Positions 1 through 6,144 of a stretch of DNA of 6,806 nucleotides are shown here, piece after piece (the stretch's first letter is position 1; each line of letters opens with the position of its first letter). The stretch spans positions 1-6,806 of the forward strand of contig JAKADE010000149.1 in NCBI GenBank assembly GCA_021820785.1. Direction: 5' to 3'. Under the pieces are notes generated by a model that saw nothing but the letters and a program-made list of their open reading frames with translations, was not told where the DNA came from and made no database searches. This DNA is from Pseudomonadota bacterium. Lineage in GTDB: Bacteria; Pseudomonadota; Gammaproteobacteria; Steroidobacterales; Steroidobacteraceae. The position numbers were made by a program, and so were the translations under genes.

Positions 1-244
1 TGTATCGGATGAAATGCGGCGAGGTGAACAGTCCGACGGACGCGCCGGCGTCGAGCAGCAAAGCCTCGGTATGCGCCGCCGTCGAGCCCTTGCCGTTGGT
101 GCCGGCCACGGTGATCACGGTCGCCGCCGGCCGGTCGAGGCCGAGGCGGCGCGCCACGGCCCCCACGCGCTCGAGGCCGAGGTCGATGCTGTGGGGATGG
201 GCCGCCTGCTGGCGCGCCAGCCAATGCTCGAGTGAATCGCTCAC
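1..244 (-). CDS. folC: Bifunctional folylpolyglutamate synthase / dihydrofolate synthase, N-terminal part (cut by window edge)
   Basis: FolC is a cytoplasmic ATP-dependent ligase. It adds glutamate to dihydropteroate to make dihydrofolate and then extends the polyglutamate tail of folates. Only the first 81 residues are visible; the gene runs off the left edge. The start is a GTG at 244-242, preceded by a GAGG Shine-Dalgarno-like core with 5-base spacing, and no better in-frame start lies before it. The protein begins MSDSLEHWLARQ, followed by HPHSIDLGLERV (residues 16-27), typical of FolC N-termini. The Mur-ligase-type P-loop GTNGKGST is at residues 48-55, and the substrate-loop motif TSPHFIRY is at 74-81. 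All are in the expected order and spacing. The start lies 40 bases after the accD stop, so co-transcription with accD is expected, the common order in gammaproteobacteria. Identity is secure; completeness of the rest cannot be judged. Confidence 0.95.
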   Translation of the reverse strand, partial: MSDSLEHWLARQQAAHPHSIDLGLERVGAVARRLGLDRPAATVITVAGTNGKGSTAAHTEALLLDAGASVGLFTSPHFIRY

Positions 245-284
245 GGGTGCCTCGACGATGCGGCCCCGGCGGCGCGCCGCGACC

Positions 285-1148
285 TCAGGCGGCGACCGCG
301 GGTTTCTTCAGCAGCAGCCGCAGCACCGAGCCGATGCGCGCACGCATCTCGCGGCGATCGACGATCATGTCGAGCGCGCCGTGTTCGAGCAGGAACTCGC
401 TGCGCTGGAATCCCTCGGGCAGCGTCTCGCGCACGGTCTGCTGAATGACGCGCGGACCGGCGAAGCCGATCAGCGCGCGCGGCTCGGCGAGGTTGAGGTC
501 CCCGAGCATCGCCAGACTCGCCGACACGCCGCCGGTGGTCGGATCGGTCATGACGGAAATGAACGGCAGCCGCGCACGGCGCATCTGCGCGAGCGCAGCA
601 GAGGTCTTGGCCATCTGCAGCAGCGAGTACAGCGCCTCCTGCATGCGCGCCCCGCCGCTCGCCGTGAAACACACCAGCGGCGTGCGCTCGGCGAGGCAGT
701 GATCGGCCGCGCGCTTGAAGCGCTCCCCGACCACCGAGCCCATCGAACCGCCGAGGAACTGGAATTCGAAAGCGCAGGCGACCAGCGCGAGCCCCTCGAG
801 CGCTCCGGCCATCACCACCAGCGCATCGGCCTCGCCGGTGTTCTTCTGCGCCTGCGCCAGGCGGTCCTTGTAGCGCTTGCTGTCGCGGAACTTCAGTGGA
901 TCCTCGGGCGTGATCCCGGCGGCCAGCTCCACCCCGGTACCCGGATCAAGGAAGGTCTCCAGCCGCTCGCGCGCACCGATGCGCATGTGGTGCGCGCACT
1001 TCGGGCAGACATACAGGTTGCGCTCCAGTTCGGCGCGGTACAGCACCGCGTCACAGACCGGACATTTGATCCACAGGCCCTCGGGTACCGAACGGGTGCG
1101 CCGTTCGGTCTTGATCCGCGAGGGCATGATTTTCTCAAACCAGGACAT
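285..1148 (-). CDS. accD: Acetyl-CoA carboxylase carboxyltransferase subunit beta
   Basis: AccD pairs with AccA to form the carboxyltransferase that moves CO2 from biotin on AccB to acetyl-CoA, giving malonyl-CoA, the committed step of fatty acid synthesis in the cytoplasm. The product is 287 aa (E. coli about 304) and looks complete. The N-terminal four-cysteine zinc finger is intact: C29-P-V-C32 and C48-P-K-C51. The crotonase-fold carboxyltransferase domain follows, with [10 protein letters not shown] at 133-142, the glycine-rich [10 protein letters not shown] at 162-171 and [11 protein letters not shown] at 201-211. The N-terminus [12 protein letters not shown] is characteristic of the family and fixes the ATG at 1148. 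The ribosome-binding sequence is weak (GGCGG about 7 bases before ATG) and falls inside a predicted hairpin at 1153-1179. The gene sits 39 bases after truA and 40 bases before folC, in a probable operon. In E. coli the carboxyltransferase represses translation of its own mRNA; whether that applies here is not known. Confidence 0.97.
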   Translation of the reverse strand: MSWFEKIMPSRIKTERRTRSVPEGLWIKCPVCDAVLYRAELERNLYVCPKCAHHMRIGARERLETFLDPGTGVELAAGITPEDPLKFRDSKRYKDRLAQAQKNTGEADALVVMAGALEGLALVACAFEFQFLGGSMGSVVGERFKRAADHCLAERTPLVCFTASGGARMQEALYSLLQMAKTSAALAQMRRARLPFISVMTDPTTGGVSASLAMLGDLNLAEPRALIGFAGPRVIQQTVRETLPEGFQRSEFLLEHGALDMIVDRREMRARIGSVLRLLLKKPAVAA

Positions 1149-1152
1149 AGGG

Positions 1153-1179
1153 CATCCGCCAGAGGACCTGGGACGGATG
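1153..1179 (-). promoter_or_regulatory. Hairpin covering the accD ribosome-binding region
   Basis: The 39-base truA-accD gap contains a two-part stem on the transcribed strand. CATCCG (1179-1174) pairs with CGGATG (1158-1153). Inside it CCAG pairs with CTGG around a GTCCT loop, with only a two-base bulge on the left arm. The 3' arm ends four bases before the accD ATG and contains the only plausible ribosome-binding sequence (GGCGG), so the folded form should hide it. There is no U-run after it, so it is not a terminator. It could limit accD translation or couple it to ribosomes leaving truA. The pairing is read directly; the function is inferred. Confidence 0.45.
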
Positions 1180-1187
1180 ATAGCCGA

Positions 1188-1970
1188 TCAGCGCAGGTCA
1201 GGCCCGTCGGGCGGCGGCGGCAGCGCGAACGCCTCGGGGTAGCGCACCGACCACAGGTACAGCCCGGCCGCCGGTGCCGTCGCGGCGCTGCAGCGCCGGT
1301 CGCGTCCCGAGAGCACCTGCGCGGCCCACTGCGGCGGCGCGTCTCCCTTGCCGACCGCGATCAGCAGCCCCGCGATGTTGCGCACCATGTGATGCAGGAA
1401 TGCGTTGGCGGTCGCCTCAATGATCAGCCAGTCGCCGCGACGCTCGACGGTGAGCCGCTCGAGGCGGCGGATGGGGGACTTCGCCTGGCACTCCGCGGCC
1501 CGAAACGCGCTGAAGTCGTGCTCGCCCTGAAGCATCCCGGCCGCTTGCGCCATCGCCGCGGCATCGAGCGGCCGATGGACCCAGGTGGTCCGGCGCGCGA
1601 ACAGTGCCGAACGGGCGCGGCGGTTCAGGACGAGGTAACGGTAGGTGCGTGCCTCGGCCGAATAGCGCGCATGAAAGTGTTCGGGCACCGGCCGCACCCA
1701 GGAGACGCTGATGTCGGGCGGCAGCTCGCTGTTGGCGCCGAGCAGCCACGCGCGCAGCGTGCGCACGGCGCGGGTGTCGAAGTGAGCGACCTGGCCTCGG
1801 GCGTGCACGCCGGCGTCCGTGCGGCCTGCACAGGTGAGGCTGACCGGCTCATCGGCGATCTTGCCCAGGGCCGCCTCCAGACAGCCCTGCACGCTCGGAC
1901 TGGACGGCTGGTGTTGCCAGCCGGCGTAGGCGCCCCCCTGGTACTGCAGTCCGACCGCGACGCGAGGCAT
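1188..1970 (-). CDS. truA: tRNA pseudouridine(38-40) synthase
   Basis: TruA converts uridines 38, 39 and 40 in the anticodon stem-loop of many tRNAs to pseudouridine, in the cytoplasm and without a cofactor. The product is 260 aa, close to E. coli TruA (270). The N-terminal YQGGAYAGWQ (10-19) leads to the catalytic motif AGRTDAGVHA (48-57), with the nucleophilic aspartate at D52. Further family blocks are YRYLVLNRR, the ECQAKSPIRR segment and NAFLHHMVRNIAG in the C-terminal half. No key residue is missing. The ATG at 1970-1968 overlaps the fimV TGA (1972-1970) by one base in the arrangement TGATG. No strong Shine-Dalgarno is close by (the nearest is GGAG about 14 bases away), so translation probably depends on ribosomes finishing fimV. 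The link with fimV is conserved in several gammaproteobacteria. In many relatives trpF follows truA; here accD follows directly. Confidence 0.97.
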   Translation of the reverse strand: MPRVAVGLQYQGGAYAGWQHQPSSPSVQGCLEAALGKIADEPVSLTCAGRTDAGVHARGQVAHFDTRAVRTLRAWLLGANSELPPDISVSWVRPVPEHFHARYSAEARTYRYLVLNRRARSALFARRTTWVHRPLDAAAMAQAAGMLQGEHDFSAFRAAECQAKSPIRRLERLTVERRGDWLIIEATANAFLHHMVRNIAGLLIAVGKGDAPPQWAAQVLSGRDRRCSAATAPAAGLYLWSVRYPEAFALPPPPDGPDLR

Positions 1971-4717
1971 CAGCCGGGCAGCGACTCCAGCAGGCGCCCG
2001 GCCTCCTGACGCTGGGCATCGGAGCCCTCGTGCATCACTTCCTCCAGGATGCTGCGCGCCCCTTCCGGATCACCCATGTCCATGTAGGCCCGGGCCAGAT
2101 CGAGCTTGGTGCCCACCTCGCTCATGGTCACAGGCTCGAACTCCCCGAGCGCCGCATTCTCGCCGGTCGGGCCTTCACCCATTGCGCCGACGTCCGTATG
2201 GGCGAACGTGGCCGTACCGATGTCGAAATCCAGACCGTTGCCGCCCGTAGGCTTCGGCTCGGGCGACCCGCCGAGGTCGAAGTCCACGTCCGCAGCATCG
2301 AGCGCGCTCAGGCGCGATGTCTCAGAGGTATCGCGCGCCGCCGACGGCTCATCGCCGAGCAGACTCTCGAGCTCCCGCTCATCAATCTGCCAGGCGCTGG
2401 TGGTGCCGGTGGATTCCGGCGCGGCCGGCGACTCGCCGGGGTCTGCTTCGCCGGCCCGCGCGAGCATCTCGCGTGAATGTTCGTCGAGGCCCGCGACCAT
2501 CGTCGGTGCGTCCGCGCCCAGCCCCGGCTGGACCGTGGTCTCAAATGCGCCGAGGTCCAGACCCAGATCGTCGATCGCGAGCTCTGCAGTCCGTTCCGAG
2601 CCCTGGCTCAGCGCCTCGACCTTCTCGCGCAGCGCGGCCTGGCCGGCCGCATGCAGCGCGGGCTGCTCGACCGTCGGCTCCACCGGCTCGAAGGACGGCT
2701 CGGACTCGAACGGATGCTCGGCCATCTCCTGGGTCACGCCGGTTTCCGACCCGGTCGCTTCCAGGTCCGGGAACGAGTCGTTCAGTTCGTCGCCCGCGAC
2801 CGTATCCCCGGGCAGATCTTCCCCGAGGGCCGCGCCGATATCCAGATCGAAGGCGCCGGTATTGCCGGTGCTGCCCGGGGTCGCAGCACCCGGCACCGCG
2901 CCGCCCATCAGATCGAAATCCACCCGGCCCTGGCCCCCTTCGAGGTCCAGATCGACGCCCTGGGCCGCCGCGCCGCTCACCTCGGAGCCTGCAAACAGCG
3001 GATCGTCCGGGGCGAGCTGCCGTCCCATGATGACGACCTTGTCCCATTCGCCGGCCGGCGCCTGCTCGCGCGAATCGGCCAGCTCGTGCGCCAGTTCGAC
3101 GAACTGCTCCTTGTTGCCCCAGACGAAGAAGACTTCGAGGAGCTTGAGTTTCAGATCGTGCCGCTGCGGCTCGCGCTGGATGGCGATGCGGATCAGATCG
3201 GCCGCCTGATCGTACAGGCCGTACGCCATGTGGAAATCCGCCTCGGCGAGCGGGTCGCCCTGCTCGAGGTTCAGCGCCGTCTCGCTGCTCATGGTCTGGT
3301 CGGCCGCGACATGCGTCGCCACCACCGGAGCCGCGGCATCGTGCATCACCAGGCGCGGCTGCTCGTGCGTCGTCTCGCGCACGTCGATCGCATCGTCGTG
3401 ACGCGCCCCGCCCTGCGGTTCGATCGGACCGCCCGCATGGCCTGCGCCCGCGAAGCCGCCGTCGGCCGATTCGCTCAGCAGATCATTGGCGGCCGACTCG
3501 CGCCGGCCGCGCAGCACGCGCGCCAGACCGTAGGCGATCAGCAGCGCCACCAGCGCCACGAGCGCCCACCAGTACCGGCGCACCATCTGACCGAGCGCAC
3601 TCGGGGGCGCCGTGTGCACCGCAGCGGGAATCGGCTGCGGCGGGTGCAACTTCATCGGTCCGTGCAGCGCCGGCGAGCGCACCGGCGCTGCGGTGTGCGG
3701 CGGCGCAGCCGGCGGCGCGGCCTTGCCGGCGGCGACCTGCGCCTGCAGTGCCGCGAGCGCCGCACTCTTGACCTGCACCAGGCGCTTCTCCTGCGCCAGC
3801 TGTTGCTTCAGCGTCCGCACCTGCGACTGCAGGGCACCGACGGCCGCCGAGGCGCCCGGGCCGGTACCGGCCGCCGCAGGACCGCTCGGCGCGACGAGCC
3901 GCAGCCGACCGGCACTGCCGCTCTGTCCGGCACGCCAGGCACTGTCCTGGCGACTCACGGTGCGCCATGCGGCCGACGGGGCCACCTGTTGCGCGGCGCT
4001 CGCTGCCGGGATGCGCAGCACCGCACCGGCGCGCAGCACGTTCATGTTGTTCGCGAATGCCTGCGGATTGAGCTGATAGATGGCCACCATCCACTGGCGC
4101 GTCGGCGTCGAATCCATGCCGCCACCGCTGAGGTGGCTGGCGATCCCCGAGAGGGTCTCGCCGGGGCGTACGCGCACCGAGCTCGGCAGGCTCACGGACG
4201 GGCCGGCCGGAGCGGCCACGGAAGCCGGTGCGCTCGCCTGCGGCAGGGCCCCGGTGCGCGGCGCGTTGCCCACCACCGGCGCGGCGATCGCGACGTGGCG
4301 CGGCTCCGTCGCACTCGGCACGTACACCGGCGGGTTCAGCAGGATCGTGTACTCGCGGAACAGCACGCCGCGATCCCAGCTGGCCTTCACCAGCAGGGTG
4401 AGAATCGGGTCGGTGACCGGGAGGTTCGAGGTGAGGTGCAGCACGATGCGCCCGCCGGCCGCGTGCTCGACCTTGATCCGGGCCCCGTCGAGGTAGGACG
4501 GCCATGGCAGGTGATACTTGGCGAACGTGGCGCGCGATGCGAGCCGCACCGTGAGGCTCTGCAGTGCCCCCGGGGTGGACTCGAGCAAATCGATGCGCGC
4601 GTCCAGCGGCTGGTCGAGATGCGACTTTAAATGAATAGTCCCGAGGCCCAGAGCCAGCGCCGCTTGCGGCAACGCCAGCAGCAGCGCCATCACCAGACTT
4701 GAGCGTTTGGCGATCAT
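1970..4717 (-). CDS. fimV: FimV/HubP-family polar hub protein, LysM-TM-TPR inner-membrane protein
   Basis: FimV/HubP proteins sit at the cell pole, bind peptidoglycan, and are needed for type IV pilus assembly, twitching and localisation of polar proteins. From the chosen ATG (4717) the product is 915 aa. Residues 1-23 form a signal peptide (MIAKRSSLVMALLLALPQ, predicted cleavage ALA-LGLG), followed by the FimV N-terminal domain (about 23-135, including REYTILLNPPVY). A LysM domain spans about 181-238 (VRVRPGETLSGIA). A coiled coil lies at about 294-330, then a Pro/Ala-rich linker. One membrane span is at about 382-401 (YWWALVALVALLIAYGLARVL), followed by basic residues. The cytoplasmic part has TPR-like helices (485-550), a long acidic region with repeated D-x-D motifs, and the conserved FimV C-terminal helices (864-912, LDLARAYMDMGDPEGARSI). 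I preferred 4717 because the signal peptide follows at once and GGGGTG lies 6 bases ahead. An in-frame ATG at 4738 (seven residues longer, AAGGGG 12 bases ahead) is possible. The frame stays open to a GTG at 4849, but that would add an unlikely extension ahead of the signal peptide. The stop overlaps the truA start. Confidence 0.93.
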   Translation of the reverse strand: MIAKRSSLVMALLLALPQAALALGLGTIHLKSHLDQPLDARIDLLESTPGALQSLTVRLASRATFAKYHLPWPSYLDGARIKVEHAAGGRIVLHLTSNLPVTDPILTLLVKASWDRGVLFREYTILLNPPVYVPSATEPRHVAIAAPVVGNAPRTGALPQASAPASVAAPAGPSVSLPSSVRVRPGETLSGIASHLSGGGMDSTPTRQWMVAIYQLNPQAFANNMNVLRAGAVLRIPAASAAQQVAPSAAWRTVSRQDSAWRAGQSGSAGRLRLVAPSGPAAAGTGPGASAAVGALQSQVRTLKQQLAQEKRLVQVKSAALAALQAQVAAGKAAPPAAPPHTAAPVRSPALHGPMKLHPPQPIPAAVHTAPPSALGQMVRRYWWALVALVALLIAYGLARVLRGRRESAANDLLSESADGGFAGAGHAGGPIEPQGGARHDDAIDVRETTHEQPRLVMHDAAAPVVATHVAADQTMSSETALNLEQGDPLAEADFHMAYGLYDQAADLIRIAIQREPQRHDLKLKLLEVFFVWGNKEQFVELAHELADSREQAPAGEWDKVVIMGRQLAPDDPLFAGSEVSGAAAQGVDLDLEGGQGRVDFDLMGGAVPGAATPGSTGNTGAFDLDIGAALGEDLPGDTVAGDELNDSFPDLEATGSETGVTQEMAEHPFESEPSFEPVEPTVEQPALHAAGQAALREKVEALSQGSERTAELAIDDLGLDLGAFETTVQPGLGADAPTMVAGLDEHSREMLARAGEADPGESPAAPESTGTTSAWQIDERELESLLGDEPSAARDTSETSRLSALDAADVDFDLGGSPEPKPTGGNGLDFDIGTATFAHTDVGAMGEGPTGENAALGEFEPVTMSEVGTKLDLARAYMDMGDPEGARSILEEVMHEGSDAQRQEAGRLLESLPG
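2216..2956 (-). repeat. Dispersed acidic D-x-D peptide motifs within FimV cytoplasmic region
   Basis: Between residues 588 and 834 of FimV the same short motif, hydrophobic-D-[LF]-D-[LI] and usually followed by G within two residues, appears five times: VDLDLEGG (588), VDFDLMGG (599), FDLDIGAA (623), VDFDLGGS (811) and LDFDIGTA (829). A degenerate copy, LGLDLGAF, is at 718. The intervening sequence is acidic, low in predicted order and not repeated at DNA level, so these are spaced linear motifs and not a tandem duplication. They are candidate docking sites for partners of the hub; this role is inferred. Confidence 0.6.
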
Positions 4718-4756
4718 TGACCACACCCCGAACGGCATCGGTAAGACAAACCCCTT

Positions 4757-4796
4757 ATAAAAACAAGCGGATGGTCGCTTTTCGCGATCACATCCG
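4757..4796 (-). terminator. Intrinsic-terminator-like hairpin plus U-tract in the fimV leader
   Basis: On the minus strand CGGATG (4796-4791) pairs with CATCCG (4773-4768). Inside this stem TCGC pairs with GCGA around a GAAAA loop, separated from the outer stem by a three-by-one internal loop. The stem is followed at once by CTTGTTTTTAT (4767-4757), eight T in eleven bases, which stands out in such GC-rich DNA. This is the classical stem-plus-U-tract form. The plus strand has no T-run after the stem, so the direction fits the genes. It may end aroC transcripts or act as an attenuator, because the AAGGGG ribosome-binding candidate of the 4738 start begins at the end of the U-tract. Confidence 0.6.
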
Positions 4797-4807
4797 GCAC
4801 GGGCGGC

Positions 4808-4837
4808 AATATAACTTAAATCGGTTCGCACCCCCAA
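4808..4837 (-). promoter_or_regulatory. Candidate sigma-70-type promoter for the fimV operon
   Basis: On the minus strand a TATATT hexamer (4813-4808, five of six matches to the -10 consensus) lies in an AT-rich patch, with TTGGGG (4837-4832, three of six matches) 18 bases ahead. Transcription would start near 4801, about five bases before the terminator-like hairpin and about 60-85 bases before the possible fimV starts. The -35 match is poor, so this is a tentative call supported mainly by local base composition and position. Confidence 0.3.
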
Positions 4838-4874
4838 GCCGGCTCGCACCGGCAGGGGCGGCTTGCCACCTCGC

Positions 4875-4909
4875 TTGCCGGCCGATCTTTACTCATTCTG
4901 GACCGGCAA
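4875..4909. repeat. Seven-base inverted repeat downstream of aroC
   Basis: TTGCCGG (4875-4881) and CCGGCAA (4903-4909) form a perfect inverted repeat with a 21-base spacer that is AT-richer than its surroundings. It lies about 50 bases after the aroC stop and ahead of the promoter candidate. No T-run follows on either strand, so it is not a standard terminator. It could be an RNA hairpin at the aroC 3' end or a protein-binding site, or chance. Confidence 0.35.
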
Positions 4910-4958
4910 ACTGTGTCGTGCTTCGTAGACTCACCGATCCGCCCCGCCCCGCCACCCC

Positions 4959-6065
4959 TCAACCGGGGCTGCCGCGCCGCGCAATGTCCGGCGTGGCACA
5001 GCGCACATCGGCATTCTGGGCACGGTGCCTGAGGTAGTGGTCCATCAGGACGATCGCGAGCATGGCCTCCGCGATCGGCGTGGCGCGCAGACCCACGCAC
5101 GGATCGTGCCGGCCGGTCGTGACGACCTCGACCGGCCGGCCATCGAGGTCGATGGTGCGGCCCGGGACCTGAATGCTGGAGGTCGGTTTGAGCGTCAGGT
5201 GCGCGATCACGTCCTGGCCGGAGGAAATTCCGCCGAGAATGCCGCCGGCGTGGTTGCTGAGGAAACCCTCCGGAGTCAGCTCGTCGCGATGCTCGCTGCC
5301 GCGCTGCGCGGCCGCCTGCACGCCCGCGCCGATCTCGACGGCCTTCACGGCGTTGATGCTCATCAGCGCCGCGGCAATGTCGGCATCGAGCCGCTCGAAC
5401 ACCGGCTCGCCGAGTCCCGGCGGCACCGCCGAGGCCACCACCGTCACGCGCGCGCCGACCGAGTCGCCTGCCGAGCGCAGCTCCCACAGCAGCGCCTCGA
5501 GTTCAGCAATGCGCGCCGGGTCGGGACAGAAGAACGGGTTGCGGTAGGCGAACGGCGGGTCGCGCGGTTCAAGGACGAGCGAGCCGATCTGGCTGAGATA
5601 GCCGTAGATGCGCACCCCGAGACGCTCACCCAGATATTTGCGCGCGATGGCCCCGGCCGCCACGCGCATCACCGTCTCACGCGCCGAGGAGCGCCCGCCG
5701 CCGCGGTAATCGCGCAGGCCGTACTTGTGCTGATACGTGTAATCGGCGTGTCCGGGCCGGAACCGGTCCTTGATCTTCTCGTAATCGCGCGAGCGCGCAT
5801 CGGAGTTCTCGATCAGCAGGCCGATCGGCGTGCCGGTGGTGCGCCCTTCGAACACGCCCGAGAGGATGCGTACCTGATCGTTCTCGCGCCGCTGGCTGAC
5901 GAAGTGCGAGGTACCGGTGCGCCGCCGGTCGATGTCGCCCTGCAGATCCGCCTCGGTCAGTTCGAGTCCGGGCGGGCAGCCATCGACGATGCAGCCGAGC
6001 GCCGGACCGTGGCTCTCGCCGAACGTGCTCACCGTGAACAGTCTGCCGAAGGTGTTACCGGACAT
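4959..6065 (-). CDS. aroC: Chorismate synthase
   Basis: AroC performs the last step of the shikimate pathway in the cytoplasm: trans-elimination of phosphate from 5-enolpyruvylshikimate-3-phosphate to give chorismate, the precursor of aromatic amino acids, folate and quinones. It requires reduced FMN. The product is 368 aa (E. coli 361) and looks complete. Visible family blocks are [20 protein letters not shown] (1-20, including H19), [15 protein letters not shown] (47-61), [16 protein letters not shown] (101-116, with the conserved H106), the [10 protein letters not shown] signature (122-131) and [14 protein letters not shown] in the C-terminal half. The tail [13 protein letters not shown] is also typical. 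The ATG at 6065 is fixed by the conserved N-terminus and by AGAGG six bases ahead of it. The frame extends further upstream but only through prmB sequence. It follows prmB by 79 bases, a pairing also seen in E. coli, and probably shares its transcript. Confidence 0.98.
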   Translation of the reverse strand: MSGNTFGRLFTVSTFGESHGPALGCIVDGCPPGLELTEADLQGDIDRRRTGTSHFVSQRRENDQVRILSGVFEGRTTGTPIGLLIENSDARSRDYEKIKDRFRPGHADYTYQHKYGLRDYRGGGRSSARETVMRVAAGAIARKYLGERLGVRIYGYLSQIGSLVLEPRDPPFAYRNPFFCPDPARIAELEALLWELRSAGDSVGARVTVVASAVPPGLGEPVFERLDADIAAALMSINAVKAVEIGAGVQAAAQRGSEHRDELTPEGFLSNHAGGILGGISSGQDVIAHLTLKPTSSIQVPGRTIDLDGRPVEVVTTGRHDPCVGLRATPIAEAMLAIVLMDHYLRHRAQNADVRCATPDIARRGSPG

Positions 6066-6121
6066 CACAGGCCTCTGCTTGCGCCGCGCGGCACCGCGGC
6101 ACACGTCCAATCCGTCCGGGC

Positions 6122-6137
6122 CGGGCGCGGGTGCCCG
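6122..6137 (-). other. Short GC hairpin in the prmB-aroC gap
   Basis: CGGGC (6137-6133) and GCCCG (6126-6122) on the minus strand can form a 5-bp stem with a 6-base loop, beginning seven bases after the prmB stop codon. No U-run follows, so it is not an intrinsic terminator and prmB-aroC read-through is expected. In DNA this GC-rich it may be chance. Confidence 0.2.
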
Positions 6138-6144
6138 AAGTGTA

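Larger units (their letters stand above)
4718..4958. other. Intergenic region between aroC and fimV
   Basis: This 241-base stretch is the only sizeable non-coding interval in the window. It is locally AT-richer at 4741-4770 and 4808-4822. It holds, in transcription order on the minus strand, a 7-base inverted repeat (4909-4903 / 4881-4875), two direct copies of GGCAAGC twelve bases apart (4879-4873 and 4867-4861), a GCCGG/CCGGC hairpin (4853-4849 / 4842-4838), a weak promoter candidate (4837-4808) and a terminator-like hairpin with U-tract (4796-4757). No convincing small gene is seen on either strand. The asd-type gene found ahead of fimV in several relatives is absent. Confidence 0.75.

Noticed and set aside
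269..280. Perfect 12-base palindrome GCGGCGCGCCGC between accD and folC
   Set aside because: It is pure G/C with no loop of useful size and no U-run; such palindromes are expected by chance in this base composition.
9..2009. A 666-codon plus-strand open frame
   Set aside because: It runs antisense through folC, accD and truA, is Arg/Ala/Gly-rich with no recognisable domain, and is explained by the scarcity of stops in GC-rich antisense frames.
2477..4630. A 717-codon plus-strand open frame
   Set aside because: It is antisense to fimV, has His/Arg-rich low-complexity composition and no motif; fimV on the other strand has clear domains.
3483..4724. A 413-codon minus-strand frame overlapping fimV
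   Set aside because: It is in a different frame from fimV, Arg/Gly/Ala-rich, with no domain; the fimV frame has signal peptide, LysM and membrane segment.
4754..4759. TATAAG as a -10 element for fimV
   Set aside because: No matching -35 lies 16-18 bases ahead (AAAGCG/AAAAGC there), and it falls at the end of the terminator U-tract, which explains the AT-richness better.
1153..4796. Shared CGGATG/CATCCG arms in the accD-leader and fimV-leader hairpins as a common repeat element
   Set aside because: The six-base arms occur in opposite order and the inner sequences are unrelated, so a shared element is not supported.
4838..4853. GCCGG/CCGGC hairpin as an aroC terminator
   Set aside because: The stem is only 5 bp and is followed by TTGGGGG, not a U-run.
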